Below, one piece after another: positions 27,063 through 36,468 of a stretch of DNA of 52,875 nucleotides (the first letter of the stretch is position 1; every line of letters begins with the position of its first letter). Source of the DNA: Micromonospora sp. AMSO31t (GTDB lineage Bacteria > Actinomycetota > Actinomycetes > Mycobacteriales > Micromonosporaceae); assembly GCF_008868175.1 (NCBI RefSeq), contig NZ_WBKT01000022.1, positions 1 to 52,875 of the forward strand, in the 5' to 3' direction. The notes under the pieces are model-generated. The model was given only the letters and a program-made list of their open reading frames with translations, did no database searches and was not told where the DNA came from. The position numbers and the translations under genes were made by a program.

Positions 27063-27092
27063 CGTCGGGTGGTGTTCCCGGAGCGCGTCAAG

Positions 27093-28073
27093 ATGTCGGA
27101 TGTGGCACGTACCGCCGGCGTCTCGGTGGCGACGGTATCGAAGGTTGTCAATGGTCGGTACGGCGTGGCCCAGGCGACCGTGGAGCGCGTCCAACAGGTC
27201 ATCCACGAGCTCGGCTACGAGGCCAGCCTGGGGGCGCAGAGCCTGCGCAGCCACCGCACGAACGTGCTGGGCATCCTGGTCGCCGAGTTCGAGCCGTTCT
27301 CGACCGAACTGCTCAAGGGGGCGTCCCGGGAGGTCGCCGGCAGCGGATACCAGCTGCTCGCCTACTCCAGCGGCGACGGCGAGGGCGCCGCCATCGGCTG
27401 GGAGCGGCGCTCGCTGGCCCGCCTCTCCGGGACCCTCATCGACGGCGCCGTGATCGTCACGCCGACCGTGATCGAGACCAAGCAGGGCTTCCACGTCGTG
27501 GCCGTCGACCCCCACACCGGCCCGTCCGGCCTGCCCACCGTCGACTCGGACAACTTCGCCGGCGCCGTGCTCGCCACCAACTACCTGCTGTCGCTCGGCC
27601 ACCGCCGCATCGGCCACATCAGCGGACGCCCCGACCTCGAGTCGGCGCGCCTGCGCGAGGCGGGCTTCCGCAAGGCCATGGCCGACGCCGACGTGGCGGT
27701 GGACGAGAGGATCGTGCGCGTCGGCGGGTTCCGGACCGAGAGCGCCGCCGGTACGGCCGCGGCACTGCTCTCGCTCCCGGACCGACCGACGGCGATCTTC
27801 GCCGGAAACGACCTCTCGGCGATCTCCACGATGGACGTCGCGCGGAGCATGGGCCTCACGGTGCCCGACGACCTGTCCGTCATCGGCTTCGACAACGTCC
27901 CGGAGTCGGCGCTGGTGAACCCCCCGCTGACCACGATCATGCAACCGCTGCAGCGCATGGGGGCCGAGGCGCTGCGCCTGCTCATCGACCTGATCGCCGG
28001 CGTCGAGCGGGACACACACATCCGGCTCCCCACCGAGCTGGTCGTCCGGGCCTCGTGCCGTCCCTACCGGTGA
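27093..28073 (+). CDS. bxlR: LacI-family regulator of the bxl operon
   Basis: A 326-residue LacI/GalR repressor. The HTH is MSDVARTAGVSVATVSKVVN with the hinge-helix region QSLRSHRTNVLGILV, followed by the periplasmic-binding-like effector domain (LATNYLLSLGHRRIGHISG; DRPTAIFAGNDLSAI; PDDLSVIGFDNVPES). It is divergent from bxlE with a CG-centred palindrome in between, matching the bxlR arrangement in Streptomyces; the effector would be xylobiose or xylose. The ATG at 27093 has GGAG nine bases upstream. A leaderless GTG at 27069, which coincides with the expected transcription start, is the alternative. Its stop overlaps the convergent LacI gene by 10 bp. Confidence 0.9.
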   Translation: MSDVARTAGVSVATVSKVVNGRYGVAQATVERVQQVIHELGYEASLGAQSLRSHRTNVLGILVAEFEPFSTELLKGASREVAGSGYQLLAYSSGDGEGAAIGWERRSLARLSGTLIDGAVIVTPTVIETKQGFHVVAVDPHTGPSGLPTVDSDNFAGAVLATNYLLSLGHRRIGHISGRPDLESARLREAGFRKAMADADVAVDERIVRVGGFRTESAAGTAAALLSLPDRPTAIFAGNDLSAISTMDVARSMGLTVPDDLSVIGFDNVPESALVNPPLTTIMQPLQRMGAEALRLLIDLIAGVERDTHIRLPTELVVRASCRPYR

Positions 28074-29152
28074 TGCCGCGGTGCACTCGTAGCCACTCGC
28101 GCCGGATCTGACGGCCGGGCGGCCAGCGGGGCTGCGCTGTCCCGGACGACGAGTTGGGTGGCCAGCTCCACCCGCGGGCTCTCGATCCGCTCACCCTGAG
28201 CCAGGCGCAGGACCGTGCGGGCGGCGAGCAGACCCATCTTCGCGAGGGGCTGCCGGATGGTGGTCAACGGCGGAGAGCACCACCGGACCTCCGGCAGGTC
28301 GTCGAAGCCGACGACGCTGACGTCGTCGGGCACCCGCAGGCCCCGCCGTCGGACGGCCTCGTAGACGCCGAGGGCCATCTGGTCACTGGCGGCGAAGATC
28401 GCGGTGGGCGGGTCGGGCAGGCGCAGCAGGTGGTTACCGGCGGCGAACCCGCCCTCGTGGTAGAAGTTGCCCGGGTGGATCAGCTCCTCGTCGACGCGGA
28501 GGCCGGCGGTCTCCAGTGCCGCCCGGTAGCCGTCGAGCCGCGCCCGGCTGCACATCAGCTGCGGCGGCCCGGCGACGAAGCCGATCCGCCGGTGGCCGAG
28601 ACCGAGCAGGTATTCGGTCGCGCGCAGGCTGCCCACCCAGTTGGTCGCGCCGATCGTGTGCGCCTCCTGCGGGGGCACCCCCACCGGGTCGACGATGACG
28701 ACGGGGATGTTGAGGCGGCGCAGCTCGGCCTGCAGCGGCGGCTCCAGGGTGGAGGTCACGAAGATGACGCCCTGGGTGGAGCGGGTGCGCAGGTTGTTCA
28801 GCCACTGCCTGGCCGAGGAGCTGCGCCGGTGGATCGCGGAGACCACGGTGCCGATGCCGGCCGCGTGCGCGACGTCCTCGACCCCACGGATGATCTCGAC
28901 CGCCCAGGGGCTGTCCAGGTCGTTGAAGACCAGGTCGATCAGGCCGGAGCTGGGCCGCGCGCTCGGCCTGCGGCGGCGGTAGCCGTGCCGGGTCAACAGC
29001 TCCTCGACCCGTTCCCGGGTGCGCGGCGCGACGTCGGAGCGGCCGTTGACAACCCGCGACACCGTGGGCACCGACACGCCGGCCAGCCGCGCGATCGCGG
29101 CGATGGTGACTTTCCGGGGCTCGTCCGAGGCCACCTGTCGCCCCTTCGTCAT
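28064..29152 (-). CDS. Second LacI-family regulator, next to the GH10 xylanase
   Basis: A 362-residue LacI/GalR protein: [42 protein letters not shown] hinge area written here with HGYRRR, effector domain with [34 protein letters not shown] and [14 protein letters not shown]. Its sequence style ([20 protein letters not shown]) resembles regulators of xylanase and beta-xylosidase genes in streptomycetes. It is divergent from the GH10 gene and lies between two xylanolytic units, so it is the best candidate for binding the TTCCGG-type sites at the GH10, GH11 and CE7 promoters. The ATG at 29152 follows CCGGAAGTCG; a GTG six codons later is also possible. Confidence 0.88.
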   Translation of the reverse strand: MTKGRQVASDEPRKVTIAAIARLAGVSVPTVSRVVNGRSDVAPRTRERVEELLTRHGYRRRRPSARPSSGLIDLVFNDLDSPWAVEIIRGVEDVAHAAGIGTVVSAIHRRSSSARQWLNNLRTRSTQGVIFVTSTLEPPLQAELRRLNIPVVIVDPVGVPPQEAHTIGATNWVGSLRATEYLLGLGHRRIGFVAGPPQLMCSRARLDGYRAALETAGLRVDEELIHPGNFYHEGGFAAGNHLLRLPDPPTAIFAASDQMALGVYEAVRRRGLRVPDDVSVVGFDDLPEVRWCSPPLTTIRQPLAKMGLLAARTVLRLAQGERIESPRVELATQLVVRDSAAPLAARPSDPARVATSAPRHHR

Positions 29153-29195
29153 CGACTTCCGGTCGGGTGCCGGTACTTTTCGATCGCTTGAGGGC

Positions 29196-29224
29196 AAGGT
29201 AGAACCTGCCGCGTGTCGGGTCAA
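29196..29224 (-). promoter_or_regulatory. Promoter of the second LacI gene
   Basis: On the minus strand, TTGACC (29219-29224) and TACCTT (29196-29201) are 17 bp apart. A TTCCGG half-site (29157-29162) lies in the untranslated leader, which would permit autoregulation. Confidence 0.5.
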
Positions 29225-29296
29225 GGCCCTGCCAGGCCTGCTCGGCGGCCACCGCGGCCCTGACGCCCGGCCGGTCCGGGCGGTCTCGGACGACGG

Positions 29297-29355
29297 TTGA
29301 CGACGGGGATCGACGCTCGTATTGTTCCGGCCAGTTACCGGGAATTTGCCCGGAA
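29297..29355 (+). promoter_or_regulatory. GH10 xylanase promoter with TTCCGG half-sites
   Basis: -35 TTGACG (29297-29302) and -10 TATTGT (29320-29325) are 17 bp apart. Starting at the -10 are TTCCGG (29325-29330), TACCGGGAA (29337-29345) and CCGGAA (29350-29355), half-sites related to the TTCCGGAA palindromes of the GH11 and CE7 promoters. The rest of the 335-bp gap 29153-29487 holds this promoter, the divergent LacI promoter and a leader of about 155 bases; I see no gene in it. Confidence 0.55.
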
Positions 29356-29487
29356 GTATCGACCGGGCCGGCTCGAACACAGCTCCCCGCACCGTCCCTC
29401 TCATCGGCGTCCGGCGCGTCACCTGCTCACACCCCCGCGCCCTCTCGGTCGACGTCCCGGTCGACCCGTTGCACACCGGAGAAGCCC

Positions 29488-30681
29488 ATGAAACTGCGAC
29501 GATGGATAGCCGCCGGCGCGGTCGCCGTGGCCGCCGCCGCCACTCTCAGCAGCCCGCCGGCGACGGCCGGCCGGCCGTACGACCCGGCCGACCAGAGCCT
29601 GCGCAACCTCGCGCTGCGCCACGGGCTGGCCATCGGCACGGCCGTCGACATGGCCGCCCTCGACGACCCCGCCGACCCGCGGTACCGCCAGCTCGCGGCG
29701 TCGGAGTTCTCCACGGTCACCGCGGAGAACGTGATGAAGTGGGAGAGCCTGGAGCCGACCCGCGGCACCTACAACTGGGCGCCGGCCGACCGGCTCCTCG
29801 CCTTCGCCAAGCAGAACAACCAGCGCGTACGCGGGCACGTCCTGGTCTGGCACAACCAGCTGCCCGGCTGGCTGACCGCCGGCGTGGCCGACGGCTCCAT
29901 CAGCGACACCGAGCTGCGGGACATCCTGCGCCGGCACATCACCGCCGTGGTCACCCACTTCAAGGGCCGGATCTGGCAGTGGGACGTGGTCAACGAGGCG
30001 GTCAGCGACCCCTGGGACACCCCGTCGACCCTGCACTACAAGGGGTTCTGGGCCCAGCACCTCGGCCCCGGCTACATCGCCGACGCCTTCCGCTGGGCCC
30101 GCGCCGCCGATCCGCACGCCCTGCTGTTCTACAACGACTACAACATCGAGGCCTTCGGCTCGCGCGACCCGGCGAACGACAAGACCCAGTTCGTGTACGA
30201 CATGGCCAAGAGCCTGCTGGCCCAGCGCGTGCCGATCGACGGCATCGGCAGCCAGGGCCACCTCGGCACCCAGTACGGCAACTTCGACACCCTCCAGGTC
30301 GCCGAGGCGCTGCGGAGGTTCGCCGGGTTGGGGCTGGCCACCGCGTTCACCGAGGTCGACGTGCGCAGCCAGCTCACCGAGGGAGTCCAGGCGGGCGACT
30401 CGAACGAGATCAACCCGCGGCTGCAGGCCTCGGCGGCGAACTTCAGCGTGCTGCTGCAGGCCTGCCTGGCCGAGCGGCGCTGCCTGTCGTTCACCGTCTG
30501 GGGATTCACCGACAAGCACTCCTGGGTGCCCGGCTGGTTCTCCGACCCGCCGGAGGGGCTGGCCACCATCTACGACGAGAACTACCAGCCCAAGCGGGCG
30601 TACCAGCTCATGAAGGCCGACCTGATCTACAGCGGACCGCCGTACGTCCTGCCGCGCGCCCCGCAGCGGCCGCGCCGGTAG
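29488..30681 (+). CDS. Secreted GH10 endo-1,4-beta-xylanase
   Basis: A 397-residue exported GH10 xylanase. GGAG lies about six bases before the ATG; the signal peptide is KLRRWIAAGAVAVAAAATLS with cleavage near ATA-GRP. The TIM barrel shows TAENVMKWESLEP, GHVLVWHNQLPGW, acid/base Glu170 in WQWDVVNEAVSDPW and nucleophile Glu289 in LATAFTEVDVRSQL, then the conserved WGFTDKHSWVPG. There is no carbohydrate-binding module, unlike the GH11 enzyme. GH10 enzymes tolerate substituted xylan and give short products, complementing GH11. It has its own promoter and a 17-bp terminator. Confidence 0.95.
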   Translation: MKLRRWIAAGAVAVAAAATLSSPPATAGRPYDPADQSLRNLALRHGLAIGTAVDMAALDDPADPRYRQLAASEFSTVTAENVMKWESLEPTRGTYNWAPADRLLAFAKQNNQRVRGHVLVWHNQLPGWLTAGVADGSISDTELRDILRRHITAVVTHFKGRIWQWDVVNEAVSDPWDTPSTLHYKGFWAQHLGPGYIADAFRWARAADPHALLFYNDYNIEAFGSRDPANDKTQFVYDMAKSLLAQRVPIDGIGSQGHLGTQYGNFDTLQVAEALRRFAGLGLATAFTEVDVRSQLTEGVQAGDSNEINPRLQASAANFSVLLQACLAERRCLSFTVWGFTDKHSWVPGWFSDPPEGLATIYDENYQPKRAYQLMKADLIYSGPPYVLPRAPQRPRR

Positions 30682-30686
30682 GCGTG

Positions 30687-30732
30687 GCGGTCCGGGCGGG
30701 ACGCGTCGCGCGACCCGTCCCGCCCGGACCGC
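30687..30732. terminator. 17-bp perfect terminator hairpin
   Basis: Arms 30687-30703 and 30716-30732 pair perfectly over 17 bp with a 12-base loop, between the convergent GH10 xylanase and YdeI-family genes. Confidence 0.88.
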
Positions 30733-30752
30733 TGCCGGCGGTGCCGGCGTGC

Positions 30753-31214
30753 TCAGCGGTGCTGGCCGGCGCGGAGCATCTCGATGGTCTTCGTGACGCG
30801 CTGCGCCCGGGTGGCCTCCCGCTTGGCCTCGGTGACCCAGCGGACGAACTCCTTGCGGTGCGAGGGGGCCAGCGCCGCGAACGCCGCCTGCGCCTCGCCG
30901 TCACCGGCGAGAGCGGCGGCCAGGTCCTCGGGCACCTCGACGCTGCGGGCCTGCTCGTCGAGGGCGATGGCGACCGCGTACGTCGCCCCGATGCTCACCC
31001 CCGCCTGTTCCCGCGCCGCGCGGGACAACCCGATCAGGTTCTCCCCGCCCATCCGGGCCAGGCGCAGCGGGAGCGTCACCCCGTTGACACTCACCCGCAC
31101 GGGGAACGCCTTGCGCCCCTCCCCCACGACGGACACCTGCTCGTCGGACAGGACGAACGCTCCCGCCGGACCGCGCCGCTCCAGCGCCAACGTCAACGCG
31201 AGGGTCTCGGCCAT
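30753..31214 (-). CDS. DUF1905/YdeI-family protein
   Basis: A 153-residue cytoplasmic protein. The first 95 residues form a DUF1905-like beta-barrel (FPVRVSVNGVTLPLRLARMG, VSIGATYAVAIALDEQAR). The tail has the YdeI/OmpD-associated pattern (VPEDLAAALAGDGEAQAAF, LAPSHRKEFVRWVTEAKREA, TRAQRVTKTIEMLRAG). Members have been linked to bacteriocin or peptide protection in other bacteria, but the mechanism is unknown. The ATG at 31214 is chosen since the domain begins there; ATG 31223 is possible. Monocistronic. Confidence 0.85.
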   Translation of the reverse strand: MAETLALTLALERRGPAGAFVLSDEQVSVVGEGRKAFPVRVSVNGVTLPLRLARMGGENLIGLSRAAREQAGVSIGATYAVAIALDEQARSVEVPEDLAAALAGDGEAQAAFAALAPSHRKEFVRWVTEAKREATRAQRVTKTIEMLRAGQHR

Positions 31215-31276
31215 GCCCGTCATCCTAGTCGCCGGCACCCCGAGGGGCGATCAAGGACGGGCGATCGCGGTGATCG

Positions 31277-32878
31277 ATGGATACCGTCATGGCCATGGCC
31301 GACGCTGCGACCGCCCGCGCCCGCTCCTGGTGGGGCTGGGGCTGGGCGGACGAACACCCCGACGACGCCGAATGCGCGGCACTGGGAGCACTCCTCCCCG
31401 GTACGCTCCCGCGCCCGCTGCCCGTCCCTCGGGTCCCCGACCTGCGGATTCCCCGGCCGGCCGTCGAGCCGCCGCGCAGCCTCGCGCACCTCGTCACCGC
31501 CGACCCCGAGGCGCGCGCCGCGCACGCCATGGGCAAGGCGTACCGGGATGTCATCCGCGCCCTGCGCGGCCGCCCCGGGCGGATACCCGACCTGGTCGCC
31601 CGGCCGGCGGGCGACCGGGACGTGGCCGACCTGCTGGAGTGGGCCGGCGACCGCGGCGTGGCCGTGATCCCCTACGGCGGGGGCTCCTCGGTGACCGGCG
31701 GCGTGGAGTACCGCGGCGACGCGCACCGGGCGGTGGTGTCGCTCGACCTGACCGCGATGGACCAGGTGGTGGAGGTCGACACCGACAGCCAGGCCGCGCG
31801 CATCCAGGCCGGCGTCCTCGGCCCGGCGCTGGAGAACCAGCTCCGGCCGCACGGCCTGACGCTGCGGCACTTCCCGCAGAGTTTCGAGTTCTCCACCCTC
31901 GGCGGCTGGCTCGCCACCCGGGCGGGCGGTCACTACGCCACGGTCCACACGCACATCGACGACTTCGTGCAGTCGCTGCGGGTGGTCAGCCCGGCCGGCG
32001 CCGGCACGTCGTGGCAGGTGCCCGCCTCGGGCGCCGGACCGTCTCCCGACCGGCTGTTCCTCGGCTCCGAGGGCGCCCTGGGCGTGATCACCGAGGCGTG
32101 GATGCGCCTGCAGGAGCGCCCCCGGCACAAGGCTTCCGCGTCGGTCCGTTTCGCCGACTTCGCCGCCGCGCTGCGCGGGGTTCGTGCGATCGCCCGGTCC
32201 GGCCTCTCCCCGGCCAACTGCCGCCTGCTCGATGCCGGCGAGGCCGCGCTGTCCGGCGCCGCTCCGGACGGCTCGTCCGTCCTCGTCCTCGGCTTCGAGT
32301 CGGCCGCCGTGCCGGTGGACGCCGCTCTCGCCCAGGCGCTGGACCTGGCCCGCGCACACGGTGGCACGCCCTCCTCGGGCCCCCGCCGTCGGGGCGACGA
32401 GGCGGTCGGCGCCTGGCGCTCGGCGTTCCTCCGGATGCCGTACCTGCGCGACGGCCTCGCCCGGATGGGTGCGGTCGTCGAGACGTTCGAGACGGCCGCC
32501 ACCTGGAACCGGCTACCCGCGCTGATCGACGCCGTCCGGGACGAGGTCGGCGCCGCCGCACGGCGGGCCACCGGCCATCCCGCCATGATCAACTGCCGCC
32601 TCACCCACGTCTATCCGGACGGGGCGGCGCCCTACTTCACCGTGCTCGCCGGCGGCCGGCCCGGCGACGAGGTCGCCGTCTGGGACCACCTCAAGGACGT
32701 CGCGACCGACGTCCTGCACCGCCATCACGCCACCATCACCCACCACCACGCCGTCGGCCGCGACCACCGCCCCGGCTATGACCGACAGCGCCCCGAACCG
32801 TTCGCCCTGGCCCTGCGCGCCGCGAAGGCCGCGCTCGATCCGCACGGGATCCTCAACCCCGGGGTGCTCGTGGACTGA
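31277..32878 (+). CDS. FAD-binding oxidase, alkyl-DHAP synthase-like
   Basis: A 533-residue flavoprotein of the vanillyl-alcohol oxidase (PCMH-type FAD) fold, closest in layout to alkyldihydroxyacetonephosphate synthase. The FAD pyrophosphate loop is VIPYGGGSSVTGGVEY; FSTLGGWLATRAGGHYATVH and LFLGSEGALGVITEAWMRL follow, and the C-terminal histidine cluster ITHHHAVGRDHRPGY matches the AGPS HHH motif. AGPS makes ether lipids from acyl-DHAP; bacterial relatives may instead be 2-hydroxyacid or unknown oxidases. The N-terminal WWGWGWADEHPDD segment also occurs in AGPS-like bacterial proteins. No lipid genes are adjacent. The ATG at 31277 is the first of three close ATGs (31289, 31295), and none has a good ribosome-binding site. 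Confidence 0.83.
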   Translation: MDTVMAMADAATARARSWWGWGWADEHPDDAECAALGALLPGTLPRPLPVPRVPDLRIPRPAVEPPRSLAHLVTADPEARAAHAMGKAYRDVIRALRGRPGRIPDLVARPAGDRDVADLLEWAGDRGVAVIPYGGGSSVTGGVEYRGDAHRAVVSLDLTAMDQVVEVDTDSQAARIQAGVLGPALENQLRPHGLTLRHFPQSFEFSTLGGWLATRAGGHYATVHTHIDDFVQSLRVVSPAGAGTSWQVPASGAGPSPDRLFLGSEGALGVITEAWMRLQERPRHKASASVRFADFAAALRGVRAIARSGLSPANCRLLDAGEAALSGAAPDGSSVLVLGFESAAVPVDAALAQALDLARAHGGTPSSGPRRRGDEAVGAWRSAFLRMPYLRDGLARMGAVVETFETAATWNRLPALIDAVRDEVGAAARRATGHPAMINCRLTHVYPDGAAPYFTVLAGGRPGDEVAVWDHLKDVATDVLHRHHATITHHHAVGRDHRPGYDRQRPEPFALALRAAKAALDPHGILNPGVLVD

Positions 32879-32887
32879 GCCGCACCC

Positions 32888-33805
32888 CTAGCCCGCCGGT
32901 GCCGCGGCCGCGCGGTACGCCCGCGGCGAGAGACCGACGGCGCGTTTGAAGGCGACGCTGAAGGCGCTCTCCGAGCCGTACCCGACGTCGCGGGCGATGG
33001 TGGCGACGGTGCCGTCACCGCGGCGGATGCGGTCGGCCGCGAGTTCGATGCGCCACGCGGTGAGGTACTCCAGCGGGCCCTGGCCGACCACCTGCTTGAA
33101 CCGGGCCGCCAGGGTGGAGCGGGAGACCGCCGCGCTGCGGGCCAGCTCGGCGACCGTCCAGGGGTGGGCGGGCCGGGCGTGCATCCGCCGCAGGACGGTC
33201 GCCACGGTGGGATCGCTCAGGCCGGCCAGCCAGCCCGAGGTGTGCCCGGTGTCCCGGGTGAGGGACAGGCGCAGGATCCGCACGAGCATGACGACCGCCA
33301 GGTGCTCGGCGACAAGTCGCGCCCCCGCCGCGTCCTGCCGCAGTTCCGCGTCGATCTCGTCGACCGCCCGTCGCACGGTCGCGGCCTCCGGCGTCTCGGC
33401 CGCCACCCGGATGACCGGCGGCAGGCCGTCGAGCAGCAGGGCCTGGGCGCGGTCGGTGAAGGAGAACGCGCCGCCGATGAGGAACACCTCGTCGCCGGTG
33501 CCGGCACGGGCCACGCCGTCGGCGGCCACGGTGAACAGGGGCACCGCCGGTTCGGTCGGCAGGCTCAGGTCACTTGCCAGCGTGAACGCGACCGGCCGGG
33601 TCAGCAGGAAGCAGTCACCCGCGCGGAGCCGGAGGGGTTCCGGCACCCCGTCCACCCGAAGCCAGCAGGCGCCCCGGCGTACGACGTTGAACTTCACGCC
33701 CGCGGGCGGCGGGAACCGGACGGCCCACGATCCGCCGGCGGACATACTGGCGGAAAGGTGGCTCGTCGCCCCGATCAGCGAGAGAACATCCTCCAGCGGA
33801 TCCAC
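32888..33805 (-). CDS. AraC-family regulator with cupin domain
   Basis: A 305-residue regulator. The N-terminal cupin_6-type domain spans about 1-170 (LSASMSAGGSWAVRFPPPAG; LRLRAGDCFLLTRP). The C-terminal double HTH (AraC/XylS) has WTVAELARSAAVSRSTLAAR and TVATIARDVGYGSESAFSVA, ending in FKRAVGLSPRAYR. It is divergent from an SDR oxidoreductase with a palindrome in the 83-bp gap; this pairing is common and suggests control of the SDR gene. Despite the family name, nothing ties it to arabinose. Confidence 0.92.
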   Translation of the reverse strand: MDPLEDVLSLIGATSHLSASMSAGGSWAVRFPPPAGVKFNVVRRGACWLRVDGVPEPLRLRAGDCFLLTRPVAFTLASDLSLPTEPAVPLFTVAADGVARAGTGDEVFLIGGAFSFTDRAQALLLDGLPPVIRVAAETPEAATVRRAVDEIDAELRQDAAGARLVAEHLAVVMLVRILRLSLTRDTGHTSGWLAGLSDPTVATVLRRMHARPAHPWTVAELARSAAVSRSTLAARFKQVVGQGPLEYLTAWRIELAADRIRRGDGTVATIARDVGYGSESAFSVAFKRAVGLSPRAYRAAAAPAG

Positions 33806-33839
33806 GCGACCTCCCTCGGACGCTGGCTAAACTTTCCCG

Positions 33840-33862
33840 GACGGCAAACTATAGGCCGTCCA
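33840..33862. promoter_or_regulatory. Palindrome over divergent -10 boxes
   Basis: GGACGGC (33840-33846) and GCCGTCC (33856-33862) form a perfect 7-bp inverted repeat around AAACTATAG. The spacer holds TATAGT on the minus strand (33849-33854) and TATAGG on the plus strand (33851-33856), so one bound protein could control both AraC and SDR promoters. Confidence 0.55.
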
Positions 33863-33888
33863 GGTCCGCAGGTCGTAGCGTTGCCGTC

Positions 33889-34863
33889 ATGACAGAGAGC
33901 ACACGCCTGACCACCCCATTCACCGCCCGCGCCACCGCCGAGGAGATCATCGACGGCGTCGACCTCACCGGGCGTCGCATGATCGTCACCGGCGGCGCCT
34001 CCGGCATCGGCCTGGAGACGGTCCGCGCCCTCGCCCGTGCCGGCGCGGAGGTCACCGTGGCGACGCGCGACCCCGCCCGCGCCGACGACCTGGTGGCCGA
34101 GTTCGCCGGCCCCGGGCCGGGCACGGTCCGGGCCGCCGCGCTCGACCTGGCCGACCTCGACTCCGTCGACGCCTTCGTCGCCGGCTGGACCGGGCCGTTG
34201 CACGTCCTGATCGCGAACGCCGGAATCATGGCGCTGCCGGACCGCCGGCTGACCCCGGAAGGCTGGGAACTGCAGCTGGCCACCAACCACCTCGGGCACT
34301 TCGCGCTCGCCCGGGGCCTGCACGACCACCTCCGGTCCGCCGGCTCCGCGCGGGTCGTCGTGGTCAGCTCGGGCGCACAGCTCCGGGCCGGCGTCGACTT
34401 CGACGACCCCCACTTCGCCCGCCGCCCGTACGACCCGTGGACCGCGTACAGCCAGTCCAAGACCGCCGACGTCCTGCTCGCCGTCGGCATCGCCCGGCGC
34501 TGGGCCGCCGACGGGATCACCGCCAACGCCCTGGCCCCGGGCGTCATCATCACCAACCTGCAACGCCACCTCGGCGCGGACACCCTGCGCACCTTCGGGG
34601 TGACGACCGACGAGGCGGGCACCGTGACGGTGCCGGACCACTACAAGACCCCGGCCCAGGGCGCCGCCACCACCGTGCTGCTGGCCGCGTCGCCGCTGGT
34701 CGAAGGCGTCACCGGCCGCTACTTCGAGGACAACCAGGAGTCGGAGGTGGTTCCCGGCGGCCCGGACCCGATGACCGGGGTGGCCGAGCACGCGGTGGAC
34801 GTCACCGCCGCCGACCGGCTCTGGGCGTACGCCGAGAGCACCCTCGCCTCCCGCCGCGCGTGA
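33889..34863 (+). CDS. Short-chain dehydrogenase/reductase
   Basis: A 324-residue SDR of the retinol-dehydrogenase/WWOX-like classical type. The cofactor motif is MIVTGGASGIGLETVRALAR (TGxxxGIG); ATRDPARADDL following strand 2 suggests NADP(H). The NAG motif is LIANAGIMALP, the active-site Ser is in VVVVSSGAQ and the catalytic YxxxK is WTAYSQSKTADVLL. C-terminal LAPGVIITNLQRHL fits the family. The substrate is unknown. It is divergent from the AraC-type regulator. Confidence 0.92.
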   Translation: MTESTRLTTPFTARATAEEIIDGVDLTGRRMIVTGGASGIGLETVRALARAGAEVTVATRDPARADDLVAEFAGPGPGTVRAAALDLADLDSVDAFVAGWTGPLHVLIANAGIMALPDRRLTPEGWELQLATNHLGHFALARGLHDHLRSAGSARVVVVSSGAQLRAGVDFDDPHFARRPYDPWTAYSQSKTADVLLAVGIARRWAADGITANALAPGVIITNLQRHLGADTLRTFGVTTDEAGTVTVPDHYKTPAQGAATTVLLAASPLVEGVTGRYFEDNQESEVVPGGPDPMTGVAEHAVDVTAADRLWAYAESTLASRRA

Positions 34864-34939
34864 CCGCGCGCCGCTGGACCGGTCGAGCGGCGGACGAGGC
34901 CGTCGTCGTTCAGCCGTCGGATCGCGGCCGCCGGCCGGG

Positions 34940-36442
34940 TCAGAGCCCCCGGGCGAGCCGGTAGTACGCCTGGTTCCAGCGGATCTCCTCGGCGAAGCGG
35001 CGCGGTTCGGTGTCGGCGTCGATGACGACCAGCTCGGTGCGGCTCATCTCGGCCAGGTCGTGCAGCTCCTCCACCCCCACGGCCTGCGACAGCACGGTGT
35101 GGTGCGGGGCCCCGGCGGTGATCCACGCCTCGGCGGAGCCGGCCAGGTGCGGGCGGGGGCGCCAGACGGCCCGGGCGACCGGCAGCCGGCGCAGCGGGTG
35201 TGGCGGCGCCACCACGTCGACCTCGTTGGCGACGAGCCGGAACCGCTCCCCCATGTCGGCCAGGCCCAGCACGACGGCGGGACCGGGCGCGGCGTCGAAG
35301 ACCAGCCGTACCGGGTCCTCCCGCCCACCGATGCTCAGCGGGTGGATCTCGACGGAGGGGGTGCCCGCGGCGATGCTCGGGCACACCTCGAGCATGTGCG
35401 CGCCGAGGACCAGTTCCCGGCCCGGGGTGAGGTCGTAGGTGTAGTCCTCCATGAACGAGGTGCCGCCGTCGACCCCGACCGCCATCGCCTTGACGGTGTG
35501 CACCAGGACGGACGTCTTCCAGTCGCCCTCGCCGCCGAAGCCGTATCCGTCGGCCATCAGGCGTTGCACCGCGATGCCCGGCAGTTGGCGCAGCCCGCCG
35601 AGGTCCTCGAAGTTGGTGGTGAAGGCGCCGAATCCGCCGGCTTCGAGGAAGGCGCGCAGCCCCAGCTCCAGCCGGGCGGCGTAGCGCAGGGACCGGTGGC
35701 GGTCGCCGCCGGGGCGCAGCTCGGCCACCAGCCGGTAGCTGTCGTCGTACTCCTTGACCAGGTCGTCCACCCGCGCGTCGGCGACCTCGTCGACCACCTG
35801 GACGAGGTCGTTCACCCCGTAGGTGTTGACGGAGACACCGAAGCGCAGCTCCGCCTCCACCTTGTCCCCCTCGGTCACCGCGACGTCGCGCATGTTGTCG
35901 CCGAAGCGGGCCAGCCGCAGCGACCGCATGGCCGACCAGCCGATCGCCGCCCGCGACCAGGCGCCCACCCGGGCCACCACGCGCGGGTCGCTGACGTGCC
36001 CCGCGACGGTCTTGCGGGCCACACCGAGGCGGGTCTGGATGAACCCGAACTCCCGGTCGCCGTGCGCGGCCTGGTTGAGGTTCATGAAGTCCATGTCGAT
36101 CTCGTCCCACGGCAGCAGGACGTTGGCCTGGGTGTGCAGGTGCAGCAGCGGCGTCCGCAGCGCGTCCAGGCCGGCGATCCACATCTTCGCCGGTGAGAAG
36201 GTGTGCATCCAGGCGATCACGCCGACGGCCCCCTGTGCGGCGGCGTCCCGGCACACCCGCAGGATGTCGCCGCTGGTGGTCAGGACCGGTTTCCAGACGA
36301 CCCGGGCGGGGATGTGCGGCGAGCCGTCGAGCGCCGCCGCGATCTGCCGCGACTGGTCGGCCACCTGGCGCAGGGTGTCCTCGCCGTACATGGCCTGGCT
36401 GCCGGTCAGGAACCAGATCTCAGGCTCAGCGTGCGATGCCAT
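34940..36442 (-). CDS. araA: L-arabinose isomerase
   Basis: A 500-residue enzyme converting L-arabinose to L-ribulose. Family landmarks: [20 protein letters not shown] at the start, [55 protein letters not shown] and [15 protein letters not shown] (the two Mn-binding Glu residues lie in these), [14 protein letters not shown] and the metal His in EIHPLSIGG. The ATG at 36442 has GGAAGG seven bases upstream. It is the last gene of the arabinose operon, 26 bases after a permease gene, so it is separated from araB and araD by the transporter. The product feeds AraB and then AraD. Confidence 0.97.
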   Translation of the reverse strand: MASHAEPEIWFLTGSQAMYGEDTLRQVADQSRQIAAALDGSPHIPARVVWKPVLTTSGDILRVCRDAAAQGAVGVIAWMHTFSPAKMWIAGLDALRTPLLHLHTQANVLLPWDEIDMDFMNLNQAAHGDREFGFIQTRLGVARKTVAGHVSDPRVVARVGAWSRAAIGWSAMRSLRLARFGDNMRDVAVTEGDKVEAELRFGVSVNTYGVNDLVQVVDEVADARVDDLVKEYDDSYRLVAELRPGGDRHRSLRYAARLELGLRAFLEAGGFGAFTTNFEDLGGLRQLPGIAVQRLMADGYGFGGEGDWKTSVLVHTVKAMAVGVDGGTSFMEDYTYDLTPGRELVLGAHMLEVCPSIAAGTPSVEIHPLSIGGREDPVRLVFDAAPGPAVVLGLADMGERFRLVANEVDVVAPPHPLRRLPVARAVWRPRPHLAGSAEAWITAGAPHHTVLSQAVGVEELHDLAEMSRTELVVIDADTEPRRFAEEIRWNQAYYRLARGL

Positions 36443-36468
36443 GGGGTTGCCTTCCGCGAGATGGTCGG

